From Variovorax ginsengisoli (GTDB lineage Bacteria; Pseudomonadota; Gammaproteobacteria; Burkholderiales; Burkholderiaceae_C), in contig NZ_RCZJ01000002.1 in the NCBI RefSeq assembly GCF_006438845.1, forward strand, positions 323,145-387,144: a stretch of 64,000 nt of DNA, read 5' to 3'. The notes under the pieces were generated by a model, which worked only from the letters and a program-made list of their open reading frames with translations, was not told where the DNA came from and searched no databases. Numbering within the stretch: position 1 is the stretch's first letter; each line of letters starts with the position of its first letter. Of the stretch, positions 38,597-46,598 are shown piece after piece. A program made the translations under genes and the position numbers.

Positions 38597-39355
38597 ATGA
38601 ACGCACCCATTGCCCTCATCACCGGCGCCAGCCGCGGCCTCGGAAAGAACGCCGCCCAGCACCTCGCCCGCCACGGCTCCGATCTGATCGTCACCTCCCG
38701 CACGGGTGCCGACGAGGCGCAAGCGCTGGTCCGCGAGATCGAGGCGATGGGTCGCCGCGCGGTCGCCCTGCCGGTGGATGTGTCCAGGAGCGGAAGCTTC
38801 CCGGCCTTCGCCGCCGAGGTGAAGGCGGCGCTGGCCCGCGTCTGGCAGCGCGAGACGTTCGACCACTTGGTGAACAACGCCGGCATCGGCATCCATGCGT
38901 CCTTCGCCGACACCACGCAAGCACAGTTCGACACCCTGGTCGACGTCCACCTGAAGGGCCCTTTCTTCCTCACGCAGGCGTTGCTGCCGCTCATCGCCGA
39001 CGGCGGCCGCATCGTGAACGTCTCGAGCGGCCTGGCCCGCTTCGCCCTGCCCGGCTATGCCGCCTACGCATCGATGAAGGGCGGCATCGAGGTGTGGACG
39101 CGCTACCTGGCGAAGGAACTCGGCCCGCGCGGCATTTCGGTGAACGTGCTGGCCCCGGGCGCCATCGAGACGGATTTCGGCGGCGGCGCCGTGCGCGACG
39201 ACGCGCAACTGAACGCCATGATCGCATCGCAGACAGCGATGGGCCGCGTCGGGCTGCCCGACGACATCGGCGGCGCCGTGGCGATGCTGCTGCAGCCGGG
39301 CAACCGCTGGATCACCGGCCAGCGCATCGAAGCCTCCGGCGGCATGTTCCTCTGA
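38597..39355 (+). CDS. Short-chain dehydrogenase/reductase
   Basis: A 252-residue classical SDR. The NAD(P) motif is ITGASRGLG (residues 8-16), NNAG is present, the catalytic Ser lies in NVSSGLA and the catalytic YxxxK is YASMK. The C-terminal segment ITGQRIEASGGMFL is typical. A GAAGGA sequence precedes the ATG. The substrate is unknown; the divergent LysR gene probably controls it. Confidence 0.92.
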   Translation: MNAPIALITGASRGLGKNAAQHLARHGSDLIVTSRTGADEAQALVREIEAMGRRAVALPVDVSRSGSFPAFAAEVKAALARVWQRETFDHLVNNAGIGIHASFADTTQAQFDTLVDVHLKGPFFLTQALLPLIADGGRIVNVSSGLARFALPGYAAYASMKGGIEVWTRYLAKELGPRGISVNVLAPGAIETDFGGGAVRDDAQLNAMIASQTAMGRVGLPDDIGGAVAMLLQPGNRWITGQRIEASGGMFL

Positions 39356-39358
39356 ACG

Positions 39359-40288
39359 TCAGTCGATCAGCGCCAGCGCAGCGTAGTCGCCGACCTTGTC
39401 GCCCAGACCCGCAGCGTGCAGCCGCACGCCCCGGGTCAGGGGCGCCAACCTGCCGTCGATGTGCGCCTGCAGCCGCGGCAACAGGAAACCGCGGTTGTGC
39501 CAGAACACGCTGCCACCCAGACTGATCGCCTGCAGGTCGAGCGTGACCACCAGGTTGTAGAGCGTGCGGCCCATCACGCGGCACAGCGCGTCGGTGGTGC
39601 GCAGGGCCTCTGCATCGCCGGCCACCGCTGCGTTGAACAGGTCTTCCGCGGAGTGGCCGAAGCGGCGCGCGATCGCGTTGCCGGCGACCAGGCCTTCGAC
39701 ATCGCCCACGTTGCCGCAGCCGCACAGTGCGTCGTGGTTGTCGTCGTCCGACACGAAGGCGTGGCCCGCGTGGCCCGCGTTGCCGTTCTTGCCGCGCAGC
39801 GGGCGCCCGTCGACGCACAGCCCGACACCGACGCCCGTGCTCCAAGTGACGTACGCACAGTGGTCCAGCCCCTTGAGCGCGCCCCAGCGGCGCTCGGCCT
39901 CGAGCGCGGCGACCGCGTCGTTCTCGACCCGAACCTTGTCGAAGCGTCGGCGCAGCGGCGCTTCGAGCAAGGCCGTCATCCAGTCGTTCGGCAGGCCGCG
40001 CGCCGGGCCGGCCAGGCCGCCGCAGATGTTGGGCGAGGCGAGCTCGACGCTGCCTTCCGCCACCACGAACGGGCCGGCCGACGACACGCCGACCGAGCCG
40101 ACGGACGCCGCGTCGATGCCGGCTTCGGCACAGGCCGCGTCGATCAGCTGGAGCACCTGTCTGGCGACCGCATCGTTGTCGCCGGTCTTGGCGGTCGGCG
40201 CGCTCTGGCGTGCCAGCAGTTCTTCGCTGCCCGGGCGGGCCAGGCTCACGGCCACCTTGGTGCCGCCGATGTCGACGCAAGCTCTCAT
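39359..40288 (-). CDS. ROK-family sugar kinase
   Basis: A 309-residue ROK kinase phosphorylating a hexose, with N-terminal ATP motif VDIGGTKVAV (residues 4-13), GVSSAGPF, and VENDAVAALEAE. The zinc-site region reads GHAFVSDDDNHDALCGCGNVGDVE: the first two Cys of the ROK CxCGxxGC motif are kept but the last is Asp, so zinc binding may be weakened. Fructokinase or N-acetylhexosamine kinase are both possible. It leads the minus-strand group with DUF2905 and HisN-like genes upstream. Confidence 0.85.
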   Translation of the reverse strand: MRACVDIGGTKVAVSLARPGSEELLARQSAPTAKTGDNDAVARQVLQLIDAACAEAGIDAASVGSVGVSSAGPFVVAEGSVELASPNICGGLAGPARGLPNDWMTALLEAPLRRRFDKVRVENDAVAALEAERRWGALKGLDHCAYVTWSTGVGVGLCVDGRPLRGKNGNAGHAGHAFVSDDDNHDALCGCGNVGDVEGLVAGNAIARRFGHSAEDLFNAAVAGDAEALRTTDALCRVMGRTLYNLVVTLDLQAISLGGSVFWHNRGFLLPRLQAHIDGRLAPLTRGVRLHAAGLGDKVGDYAALALID

Positions 40289-40313
40289 GTCTGCACTCTC
40301 TTGTTTGGTCGGC

Positions 40314-40508
40314 TCAAAGCACTTTGGCCACCAGCGCGGCAATGGTGCTGAGCGCCACGGTGCTGCCGATCGGCAACTGCCATTCGCGCCCGAAGGCACG
40401 GAACTCGAAATCGCCGGGCAGGCGGCCGAAGCCGAAGCGCCGCAACCATGCGGTGAGCCCGCTCATGAGCAGCAGCGCGAGCACGACGACGATCAGCCAG
40501 CGAATCAT
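40314..40508 (-). CDS. DUF2905 small membrane protein
   Basis: A 64-residue protein with two hydrophobic segments flanking the conserved RLPGDFEFRA motif of the DUF2905 family. The function is unknown. It lies nine bases after the end of the HisN-like gene and 25 bases before the ROK kinase, probably in one operon. Confidence 0.85.
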   Translation of the reverse strand: MIRWLIVVVLALLLMSGLTAWLRRFGFGRLPGDFEFRAFGREWQLPIGSTVALSTIAALVAKVL

Positions 40509-40517
40509 CGAGGCAGT

Positions 40518-41291
40518 CTAGGCGGCCAGCGCGGCCAAGGCCTGTCGGTGAAGTTCGGGTGTGGCCGCGGCCACCACGCGGCCATCGGACTTCAAGCCAA
40601 GCGCGCGGCCTTCCCAGTCGGTGATGACGCCGCCGGCCGCTTCGATGAGGCCGGCCGGGCCGAGGTAGTCGTAGGGTTGCAGGCCGGTCTCGACCACCAG
40701 GTCGACGGTGCCGCCGGCCAGTTGCGCATAGCCGTAGCAGTCGCCGCCGAAGCGGCGCATCGCGCAACGCCGGCTCAGCGCATCGAAGGCCTGCCAGTCG
40801 GCCGCATTGAAGATGTCGGGCGAGGTGGTGACGATGCGCGCCTGCGCGATCTCCATGCAGCCGCTCGCGCGCACGGCCACGCCGTTGCGATGCGCGCCCA
40901 AGCCGGTCTGGCCGACCCAGCGCTCGCCCAGCACCGGCATGTCGATCATGCCAAGCACCACGCGCGCGCCTTCGAGCACGCCGATCAGCGTGCCCCACAA
41001 CGGCGATGCGGTGATGAAGCTGCGGGTGCCGTCGATCGGGTCGAGCACCCACACGCGCCCTGCCTCGAGGCGCTCGGAACCGTGCTCTTCCCCGTAGATG
41101 CCGTCGCCCGGCATTGCGTCGGCCAGCACGGCGCGCATCGCCGTCTCGGCCGCGCGGTCGGCCAGCGTCACCGGGCTTTCATCGGCCTTGGTGATGATGT
41201 CGAGCGGCGTGCGGAAGTACGCCATGGATTGGGCAGCCGCCGCATCGGCGAGGGCATGGGCGGTGCGAAGCAGGTCGGGCGGGAGGCTCAT
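40518..41291 (-). CDS. Inositol-monophosphatase-family phosphatase (HisN-like)
   Basis: A 257-residue Mg-dependent phosphatase of the IMPase superfamily with GEEHGSE (Glu metal ligands), WVLDPIDGTRSFI (metal motif) and a late YDYLGPAGLIEAAGG. The IDGTRSF variant and length match HisN-type histidinol-phosphatases, which act in histidine biosynthesis, but inositol phosphatase activity is also possible. It is followed by DUF2905 and the ROK kinase. Confidence 0.85.
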   Translation of the reverse strand: MSLPPDLLRTAHALADAAAAQSMAYFRTPLDIITKADESPVTLADRAAETAMRAVLADAMPGDGIYGEEHGSERLEAGRVWVLDPIDGTRSFITASPLWGTLIGVLEGARVVLGMIDMPVLGERWVGQTGLGAHRNGVAVRASGCMEIAQARIVTTSPDIFNAADWQAFDALSRRCAMRRFGGDCYGYAQLAGGTVDLVVETGLQPYDYLGPAGLIEAAGGVITDWEGRALGLKSDGRVVAAATPELHRQALAALAA

Positions 41292-41414
41292 GGCGCGGAT
41301 TCGGCGGGGCGTGAAGCGAAATTCGTTCGGAGACCGACGATTAGACCCGACTGGTTTGACAGCGCGCACCGGCACTGCCTAGCATCGACGACCGCATCAC
41401 TTGGGAATCCCGGC

Positions 41415-41795
41415 ATGGCACTGCATCGATGGCTGCGACGACTTTGGCCCGCGCTGCTGCTGGGCTGGGCATCACTCGTTTCGGCGACACCTTCGCCCGA
41501 AGAGCATCTGCGCATTCAGGCGCTGATCCAGCGCGTCGAGAAGTCGACGTCGATGAGCTTCCTGCGCAACGGCACCGCGCACACCGCCGCCGAAGCGGCA
41601 GAGCACATGCAAGCGAAGTACGCGCACTTCAAGAACAAGATCGCCACCGCCGAAGACTTCGTCGACCTCTGCGCGTCGCGTTCCGAAATGAGCGGCAAGC
41701 CCTACATGGTGAAGATGGGCGACGCCGCGCCGGTGGAGGCCGGCACCTTTCTCAAGGACGAGCTGCGAACGCTGCGAAAGGCACCTGCGCCCTGA
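41415..41795 (+). CDS. DUF5329 exported protein
   Basis: A 126-residue protein with a Sec signal peptide (cleavage near VSATP, residue about 25) and a compact mature domain with IQALIQRVEKSTSMSFLRNGT, HMQAKYAHFKNKI and FVDLCASRSEMSGKPY, characteristic of DUF5329. These are periplasmic proteins without assigned function. It converges on the methyltransferase gene. Confidence 0.82.
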   Translation: MALHRWLRRLWPALLLGWASLVSATPSPEEHLRIQALIQRVEKSTSMSFLRNGTAHTAAEAAEHMQAKYAHFKNKIATAEDFVDLCASRSEMSGKPYMVKMGDAAPVEAGTFLKDELRTLRKAPAP

Positions 41796-41813
41796 CCGCA
41801 ACGCGCGACCGGG

Positions 41814-42926
41814 CTACAGCGTGTGGCTGCGGTCGCCCTCGGCGAAGCCCAGCGGTTCCCACGGCGCGCCGGCCGCCAGGGCGATCACCTTGAACAGCTC
41901 GCCCATCTCGTGCTCGTGCACCAGGTGGCCGGCCAGCGCCCGTTGCTGCACGGTGGCGGCGTCGGACAGGGAGAGCAGCCCGCAGTTGATCAAAAAGCGC
42001 CCCTGGCTCGCATAGCCGAGCACGGCCAGGCCGGCGTCCTGCGCGGCCAGCGCGATGCCGGTGAAGTCGACGTGCGCCGTGATGTCCTTGGCGCCCACGT
42101 CGGCCAGCGGATCGCCGTCGGCCCGGTGGCCCTGGTGGCACATCACCGTGCCCATGTGGCGCTGCGGGTGGTAGTACTCCGACTCGGGAAAGCCGTAGTC
42201 GATGAAGAAGGCCACGCCCTGCGTCAGCCGGTCGGCCAAAGTCGCGACGAAGGCCTCGGCCTGCGGATGGATTTCGGTGAGGTAGTCATGGTCGCCCTCG
42301 ATGTCGACCGGCGGGCGCAGCAAGGTTGGCCTGTCTTCCCAGGCCCAGCCGCTTGCCGCGCCAACGACAGCAGCGGCGACCACACCGCGCTCGAACCACT
42401 GGCCGCCCACGCGCGCCAGCAGTTGCACCGGCATGGCGTCGAGCACCTCGTTGCCCACCACCACGCCGCGCATTTTCTCGGGCAGCTCGCCGAGCCATTC
42501 GACCCGGCCGGCATGCGCCGCGAGCGTCTCCTGCTGGCGCGCACGCAGCGAGCCCGAGAGGTCGACGATGCGGTAGCGCGCGATGCGCTCGCCGAGTGTG
42601 TCCAGCAGCTGCAGCGCCAGCGCGCCGGAACCCGCGCCGAACTCCCAGACCTCGTCGGTGCCGGTCTTCTCCAGCGCCTCGGCCACCTGCACCGCGAGCG
42701 CACGCCCGAACAACGGCGTGAGCTCCGGCGCGGTGACGAAATCGCTGCCCGAGGCGGGCATGTGGCCGAACTTGCGGCTGGCGTGGGCGTAGTAGCCCAG
42801 CCCGGGCGCATAGAGCGCCAGCGCCATGAAGCGGTCGAAGGGCAGCCAGCCGCCGGCGCGCTGGAGCGAGGCGTCGATAATCCGTGCGAGCGGGCTGCCT
42901 GGCGCAGCCACCGATTCCATAGTCAT
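41814..42926 (-). CDS. SAM-dependent methyltransferase, MidA/NDUFAF7 family
   Basis: A 370-residue class I methyltransferase of the NDUFAF7/MidA family (PF02636). Motifs include RFMALALYAPGLGYYA, FVTAPELTPLFGRALA, SAM-binding WEFGAGSGALALQLL, and VVGNEVLDAMPVQ. The mitochondrial relative methylates an arginine of complex I NDUFS2; bacterial members are presumed to act similarly. Its start is only 17 bases from the divergent SDR gene. Confidence 0.92.
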   Translation of the reverse strand: MTMESVAAPGSPLARIIDASLQRAGGWLPFDRFMALALYAPGLGYYAHASRKFGHMPASGSDFVTAPELTPLFGRALAVQVAEALEKTGTDEVWEFGAGSGALALQLLDTLGERIARYRIVDLSGSLRARQQETLAAHAGRVEWLGELPEKMRGVVVGNEVLDAMPVQLLARVGGQWFERGVVAAAVVGAASGWAWEDRPTLLRPPVDIEGDHDYLTEIHPQAEAFVATLADRLTQGVAFFIDYGFPESEYYHPQRHMGTVMCHQGHRADGDPLADVGAKDITAHVDFTGIALAAQDAGLAVLGYASQGRFLINCGLLSLSDAATVQQRALAGHLVHEHEMGELFKVIALAAGAPWEPLGFAEGDRSHTL

Positions 42927-42943
42927 CCGGGAAATCTATCAGC

Positions 42944-43744
42944 ATGGCCGAACCGACCCTCCAGCCGCCTCACAGCGTGCTCGTGACCGGTGGCGGACGA
43001 CGGCTCGGCGCCGCCGTCTGCGAGGCCTTCGCGCGCGCCGGCTGGCGCGTGTGGTGCCAGTACCGCGGCTCGCGCGCAGCGGCGCTGGCGCTGTGCGAAA
43101 GGCTGCGCGCCGAGGGGCACGCGGCCGACGCGGTCGAGGCCGACATCGCCACCGAACCGGGCCGCGCAGCACTGATGGCGCAGTTGGGTGCGCACGGCCC
43201 GCTGCATTGCGTGGTCAACAACGCCTCGGCGTTCGAGCCCGACACCGGTCTCGACTTCGACCCCGACGCCGCGCTGCGTCAGCTGGGCGTGAACCTGATC
43301 GCGCCGCTGTCGCTCGCACGCCTGCTGGCCCGGCAGGCCGCGGCCGACGACGGCATCGACCGTTCGGTGGTCCACGTGCTGGACCAGAAGGTCTACAACC
43401 TGAACCCCGACTATTTCTCGTACACAGTGTCCAAGCTGGCGCTCGAGCGCGCGGTGGCGCTGCAGGCGCAGTCGCTGGCGCCGGCCGTGCGGGTGTGCGG
43501 CGTGGCGCCGGGCATCCTGTTCGAGAGCGGGCCGCAGGACCACGACAATTTCCAGAAGGCGGCGCGCGCCAACCTGCTGCGCCGCCCCATCGACCCGGCC
43601 GACGTGGCGCGCAGCTGCGTCTTCCTCGCCGGCACGCCGAGCGTGACCGGCAGCATCCTGAGCGTCGACAACGGCCAGCACTTGGTGCCGCTGCCGCGCG
43701 ACATCATGTTCGTCGTCGACGACCTGCTCAAGGCCTCTTCGTGA
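42944..43744 (+). CDS. Pteridine-reductase-like SDR (FolM-like)
   Basis: A 266-residue SDR with the Arg-containing cofactor motif VTGGGRRLGAA typical of pteridine reductases, NNAS, and catalytic YTVSK; it ends in VTGSILSVDNGQHL. It is followed eleven bases later by folB, a pterin-pathway gene, which supports a FolM-like dihydromonapterin/dihydrofolate reductase role. The assignment to FolM rests on motif and neighbour. Confidence 0.82.
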   Translation: MAEPTLQPPHSVLVTGGGRRLGAAVCEAFARAGWRVWCQYRGSRAAALALCERLRAEGHAADAVEADIATEPGRAALMAQLGAHGPLHCVVNNASAFEPDTGLDFDPDAALRQLGVNLIAPLSLARLLARQAAADDGIDRSVVHVLDQKVYNLNPDYFSYTVSKLALERAVALQAQSLAPAVRVCGVAPGILFESGPQDHDNFQKAARANLLRRPIDPADVARSCVFLAGTPSVTGSILSVDNGQHLVPLPRDIMFVVDDLLKASS

Positions 43745-43754
43745 GAACCGTCCC

Positions 43755-44144
43755 ATGACCTTCGCCGCCCTCGACCCCCTGTTGCTCTCCTGCCGCCGCG
43801 TGTTCCTGAAGAACTACGAGGTGTGGATCAACATCGGCGTGCACGAATTCGAGAAGCGTGCCGAACAGCGCGTGATCATCAACGTCGACCTGTACGTGCC
43901 GCTGGAACTTTCCACGCCGCAGGCAGACGAACTCGACGAGGTGGTCGACTACGACTTCATCCGCCGCACCGTGGCCGCGCGCTTGAGCAAGGGCCACATC
44001 CACCTGCAGGAAACCCTGTGCGACGACATCCTCACGCAGGTGCTGGCGCACCCCAAGGTGCAGGCCGCGCGGGTCTCTACCGCCAAACCCGACGTTTATC
44101 CCGACTGCGAAGCGGTCGGCGTCGAAGTCTTTAGAAGCAAATGA
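43755..44144 (+). CDS. folB: Dihydroneopterin aldolase FolB
   Basis: A 129-residue dihydroneopterin aldolase of folate synthesis. It shows [41 protein letters not shown] and [10 protein letters not shown] with the active-site Tyr/Glu/Lys positions. The stop overlaps the ttcA start (ATGA), so both are translated together. Confidence 0.93.
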   Translation: MTFAALDPLLLSCRRVFLKNYEVWINIGVHEFEKRAEQRVIINVDLYVPLELSTPQADELDEVVDYDFIRRTVAARLSKGHIHLQETLCDDILTQVLAHPKVQAARVSTAKPDVYPDCEAVGVEVFRSK

Positions 44145-45076
44145 TCATGAGCGCTGTATGGGTTGAAGACGAACAGGCCGAGGCTGCGGCCGCCGGCGCC
44201 GCCGCGAACGGGCTGAAGATCCAGCGCGAGACGCAGAAGCTCGAGAAGCGTTTGTGCCGCCAGGTCGGCCAGGCGATCGTTGACTACAACATGATCGAAG
44301 CCGGCGACAAGGTCATGGTGTGCGTCTCGGGCGGGAAGGACAGCTACGCGCTGCTCGACATTTTGCTCAAGCTGCGCGCCCGGGCGCCGATCCACTTCGA
44401 CATCGTGGCGGTCAACCTCGACCAGAAGCAGCCCGGCTTTCCCGAAGACGTGCTGCCCGCGTACCTCACGGCGCTGGGCGTGCCCTTCCACATCGAGGAG
44501 CAGGACACCTACAGCATCGTCAAGCGCGTGATCCCCGAGGGCAAGACGACCTGCGGCCTGTGCAGCCGGCTGCGCCGCGGCATCCTGTACCGCGTGGCGG
44601 ACGAGCTGGGCGCCACCAAGGTCGCGTTGGGCCACCACCGCGACGACATGCTGCAGACCTTCTTCCTCAACATGTTCTTCGCGGCCAAGCTCAAGTCGAT
44701 GCCGCCGAAGCTGGTGAGCGACGACGGCCGCCACGTCGTGATCCGCCCGCTGGCCTACGTGGCCGAGAAGGACACTGTGCGCTGGGCGCAGCACCGCGAC
44801 TTTCCGATCATTCCCTGCACGCTGTGCGGCAGCCAGGAGAACCTGCAGCGCAAGCAGGTCGGTGAAATGCTGCGCGAGTGGGAGAAGAAACACCCGGGCC
44901 GCATCGAGAACATGTTCGGCGCGCTGCAGAACATCGTGCCTTCCCACCTGCTGGACGGAACGTCCTTCGACTTCAAGGGTCTGAAGGCGACCGGGGTGCC
45001 CGATCCCGAAGGCGACAAGGCCTTCGATGCCCCCGAGTTCACGGCGCCGTCGCCGCTGCGCATCGTTCAGCTTTGA
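44141..45076 (+). CDS. ttcA: tRNA 2-thiocytidine synthase TtcA
   Basis: A 311-residue iron-sulphur enzyme thiolating cytidine 32 of tRNAs. PP-loop [12 protein letters not shown] (about residue 64) and the cluster-binding [10 protein letters not shown] are present, plus [15 protein letters not shown] and [15 protein letters not shown]. Length is typical. It overlaps folB. Confidence 0.96.
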   Translation: MIMSAVWVEDEQAEAAAAGAAANGLKIQRETQKLEKRLCRQVGQAIVDYNMIEAGDKVMVCVSGGKDSYALLDILLKLRARAPIHFDIVAVNLDQKQPGFPEDVLPAYLTALGVPFHIEEQDTYSIVKRVIPEGKTTCGLCSRLRRGILYRVADELGATKVALGHHRDDMLQTFFLNMFFAAKLKSMPPKLVSDDGRHVVIRPLAYVAEKDTVRWAQHRDFPIIPCTLCGSQENLQRKQVGEMLREWEKKHPGRIENMFGALQNIVPSHLLDGTSFDFKGLKATGVPDPEGDKAFDAPEFTAPSPLRIVQL

Positions 45077-45120
45077 ACGACCGCGGCGCGCGCGCTCCAA
45101 GACCTGTCAGGAGACTCGAA

Positions 45121-45759
45121 ATGACGATCAAGCGCGGACTCGCCGCCCTGTTCATGCTGGCCGCGCTCAGCGGTTGCGCCACCCGCTGGGTGGTCGACAG
45201 CGAGGTGCAGAGCTTCTCCAGCCTGCCGGCCGCCGACGTGGCCACCGGCGCGACCTATCGCTTCGAGCGGCTGCCGTCTCAGCGCGAAGGCGACGGTGCA
45301 CGCAGCGCCGAGGCGCTCGAAGCGATGGCTGCGCCGGCTCTGGAGCGCGCCGGCCTCAGGCGCGACGACGGCTCGGCGCGCTACACCGCACAGATCGGCG
45401 CCCGCGTCACGCCTTCGCTCTCGCCCTGGGCCGACCCGTGGTTCTACCCCGCATGGGGCCCCGGTCCGCGCTACGGCTGGGGACTGGGCTACGGCCGCGG
45501 CTGGTACGGCGGCGGCGGCTGGTACGGCCCGGCTTTCCCGCAGGCATCCAACCCCTGGTACCTGCGAGAGGTGAGCGTGGTCTTGCGCGAGCAGGCCTCC
45601 AACAAGGTGGTCTACGAGACGCGGGCCCGCAACGACGGCCCGTACAACCTGGACGCGGCGGTGCTGCCAGTGATGTTCCAGGCCGCGCTGCAAGGCTTTC
45701 CGAACCCGCCGCAGGGCGAGCGCCGGGTCGATATCGAAATCCCGCCGGCCGCCAAATGA
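45121..45759 (+). CDS. DUF4136 lipoprotein
   Basis: A 212-residue predicted lipoprotein (lipobox LSGC, Cys19) with the DUF4136 fold: ATYRFERLPSQ near the start, a Gly/Trp/Tyr-rich centre (WGPGPRYGWGLGYGRGWYGG) and a C-terminal VVYETRARNDGP, ALQGFPNPPQGERRVDI. It is likely outer-membrane anchored; the function is unknown. It precedes the histidine phosphatase gene by 25 bases. Confidence 0.88.
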   Translation: MTIKRGLAALFMLAALSGCATRWVVDSEVQSFSSLPAADVATGATYRFERLPSQREGDGARSAEALEAMAAPALERAGLRRDDGSARYTAQIGARVTPSLSPWADPWFYPAWGPGPRYGWGLGYGRGWYGGGGWYGPAFPQASNPWYLREVSVVLREQASNKVVYETRARNDGPYNLDAAVLPVMFQAALQGFPNPPQGERRVDIEIPPAAK

Positions 45760-45784
45760 CGCCGCGCTTGCAAGGACGTTTCCG

Positions 45785-46399
45785 GTGACGGAGGCCACCC
45801 GACTGATCGTCGTGCGGCACGGGGAAACCGCCTGGAACGTCGACACGCGCATCCAGGGCCAGCTCGACATCGGCCTCAACGCGACCGGCGAACGGCAAGC
45901 GCAGCAGCTGGGCGAGGCACTGGCGGACGAGACCGTGGCGGCTGTCTACGCAAGCGACCTTTCGCGCGCCTGGAACACCGCCCGCGCCGTGGCCGGGTCG
46001 CTGGGCATCGAGGTGATTGCCGAACCGCGGCTGCGCGAGCGCGCCTTCGGCCAGTTCGAAGGGCGCACCTTTGCGGACATCGAGGCCAACTCTCCCGACG
46101 ACGCGCGCCGCTGGCGCACGCGCGATCCCGAATTCGCGCCCGCGGGCGGCGAGTCGCTGATCGTCTTTCGCGAACGCGTGACCGCCGTGGTCGCCGAACT
46201 CTCGGCGCGCCACCCTGGCGAGCAGGTGGTGCTGGTGGCGCATGGCGGCGTGATGGACGTGCTCTACCGTGCCGCAACCGGCCAGGCGCTGCAGGCGCCC
46301 CGCACTTGGCACCTGGGCAACGCCGCGATCAACCGCCTGCTCTGGACGCCGCAGGGCCTCTCGCTGGTGGGATGGGGTGATATCGCGCACCTCGGCTGA
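45785..46399 (+). CDS. Histidine phosphatase family protein
   Basis: A 204-residue phosphoglycerate-mutase-like phosphatase with phosphohistidine motif VVRHGETAWN (residues 7-16), SDLSRAWNTA, ERAFGQFEG and VAHGGVMDVLYR with the second His. It starts with GTG. The substrate is unknown; cofactor-independent phosphatases of this type include CobC-like and GpmB-like enzymes. Confidence 0.9.
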   Translation: MTEATRLIVVRHGETAWNVDTRIQGQLDIGLNATGERQAQQLGEALADETVAAVYASDLSRAWNTARAVAGSLGIEVIAEPRLRERAFGQFEGRTFADIEANSPDDARRWRTRDPEFAPAGGESLIVFRERVTAVVAELSARHPGEQVVLVAHGGVMDVLYRAATGQALQAPRTWHLGNAAINRLLWTPQGLSLVGWGDIAHLG

Positions 46400-46426
46400 G
46401 CGTCGCATCGGCTCGGCCTCGCGAGT

Positions 46427-46469
46427 CCGCTGGCCCAAAGACCTATGACTTTCGCTATGGGGCCAGCGG
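46427..46469. terminator. 10-bp inverted repeat after the histidine phosphatase gene
   Basis: CCGCTGGCCC (46427-46436) is perfectly complementary to GGGCCAGCGG (46460-46469), with a 23-base loop; a tighter alternative hairpin GGGGCC-AGC-GGCCCC lies at 46459-46473. There is no T-run. The repeat separates the histidine phosphatase from the synthase operon and could terminate the former or act as an attenuator for the latter. Confidence 0.4.
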
Positions 46470-46506
46470 CCCCGCCTGTCAATGGGTGTCCATCGAACGG
46501 CAGGGT

Positions 46507-46573
46507 TTGCGTTAGGAGTACTTTCGATTTAAATTACAGTTGGTGACACTGTGACGGTAATTCTTTCACCGTC
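46507..46573 (+). promoter_or_regulatory. Candidate promoter and operator region of the NRPS-PKS operon
   Basis: An AT-rich patch in an otherwise GC-rich window. TTGCGT (46507-46512) and TTAAAT (46529-46534), 16 bases apart, could be a sigma-70 promoter. It is followed by an imperfect dyad ATTACAGT-N13-ACGGTAAT (46533-46561), direct repeats GTGAC-ACT-GTGAC (46543-46555) and a hairpin GACGGT-N9-ACCGTC (46553-46573), 25 bases before the start codon. These are readings of the sequence; no regulator is known. I see no Shine-Dalgarno sequence before 46599. Confidence 0.35.
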
Positions 46574-46598
46574 CTGACACCTCTCCAGCCTCGCGGCA

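Noticed and set aside
46400..46598. Riboswitch before the synthase operon
   Set aside because: The hairpins do not match a riboswitch consensus I know; they are listed only as candidate regulatory dyads.
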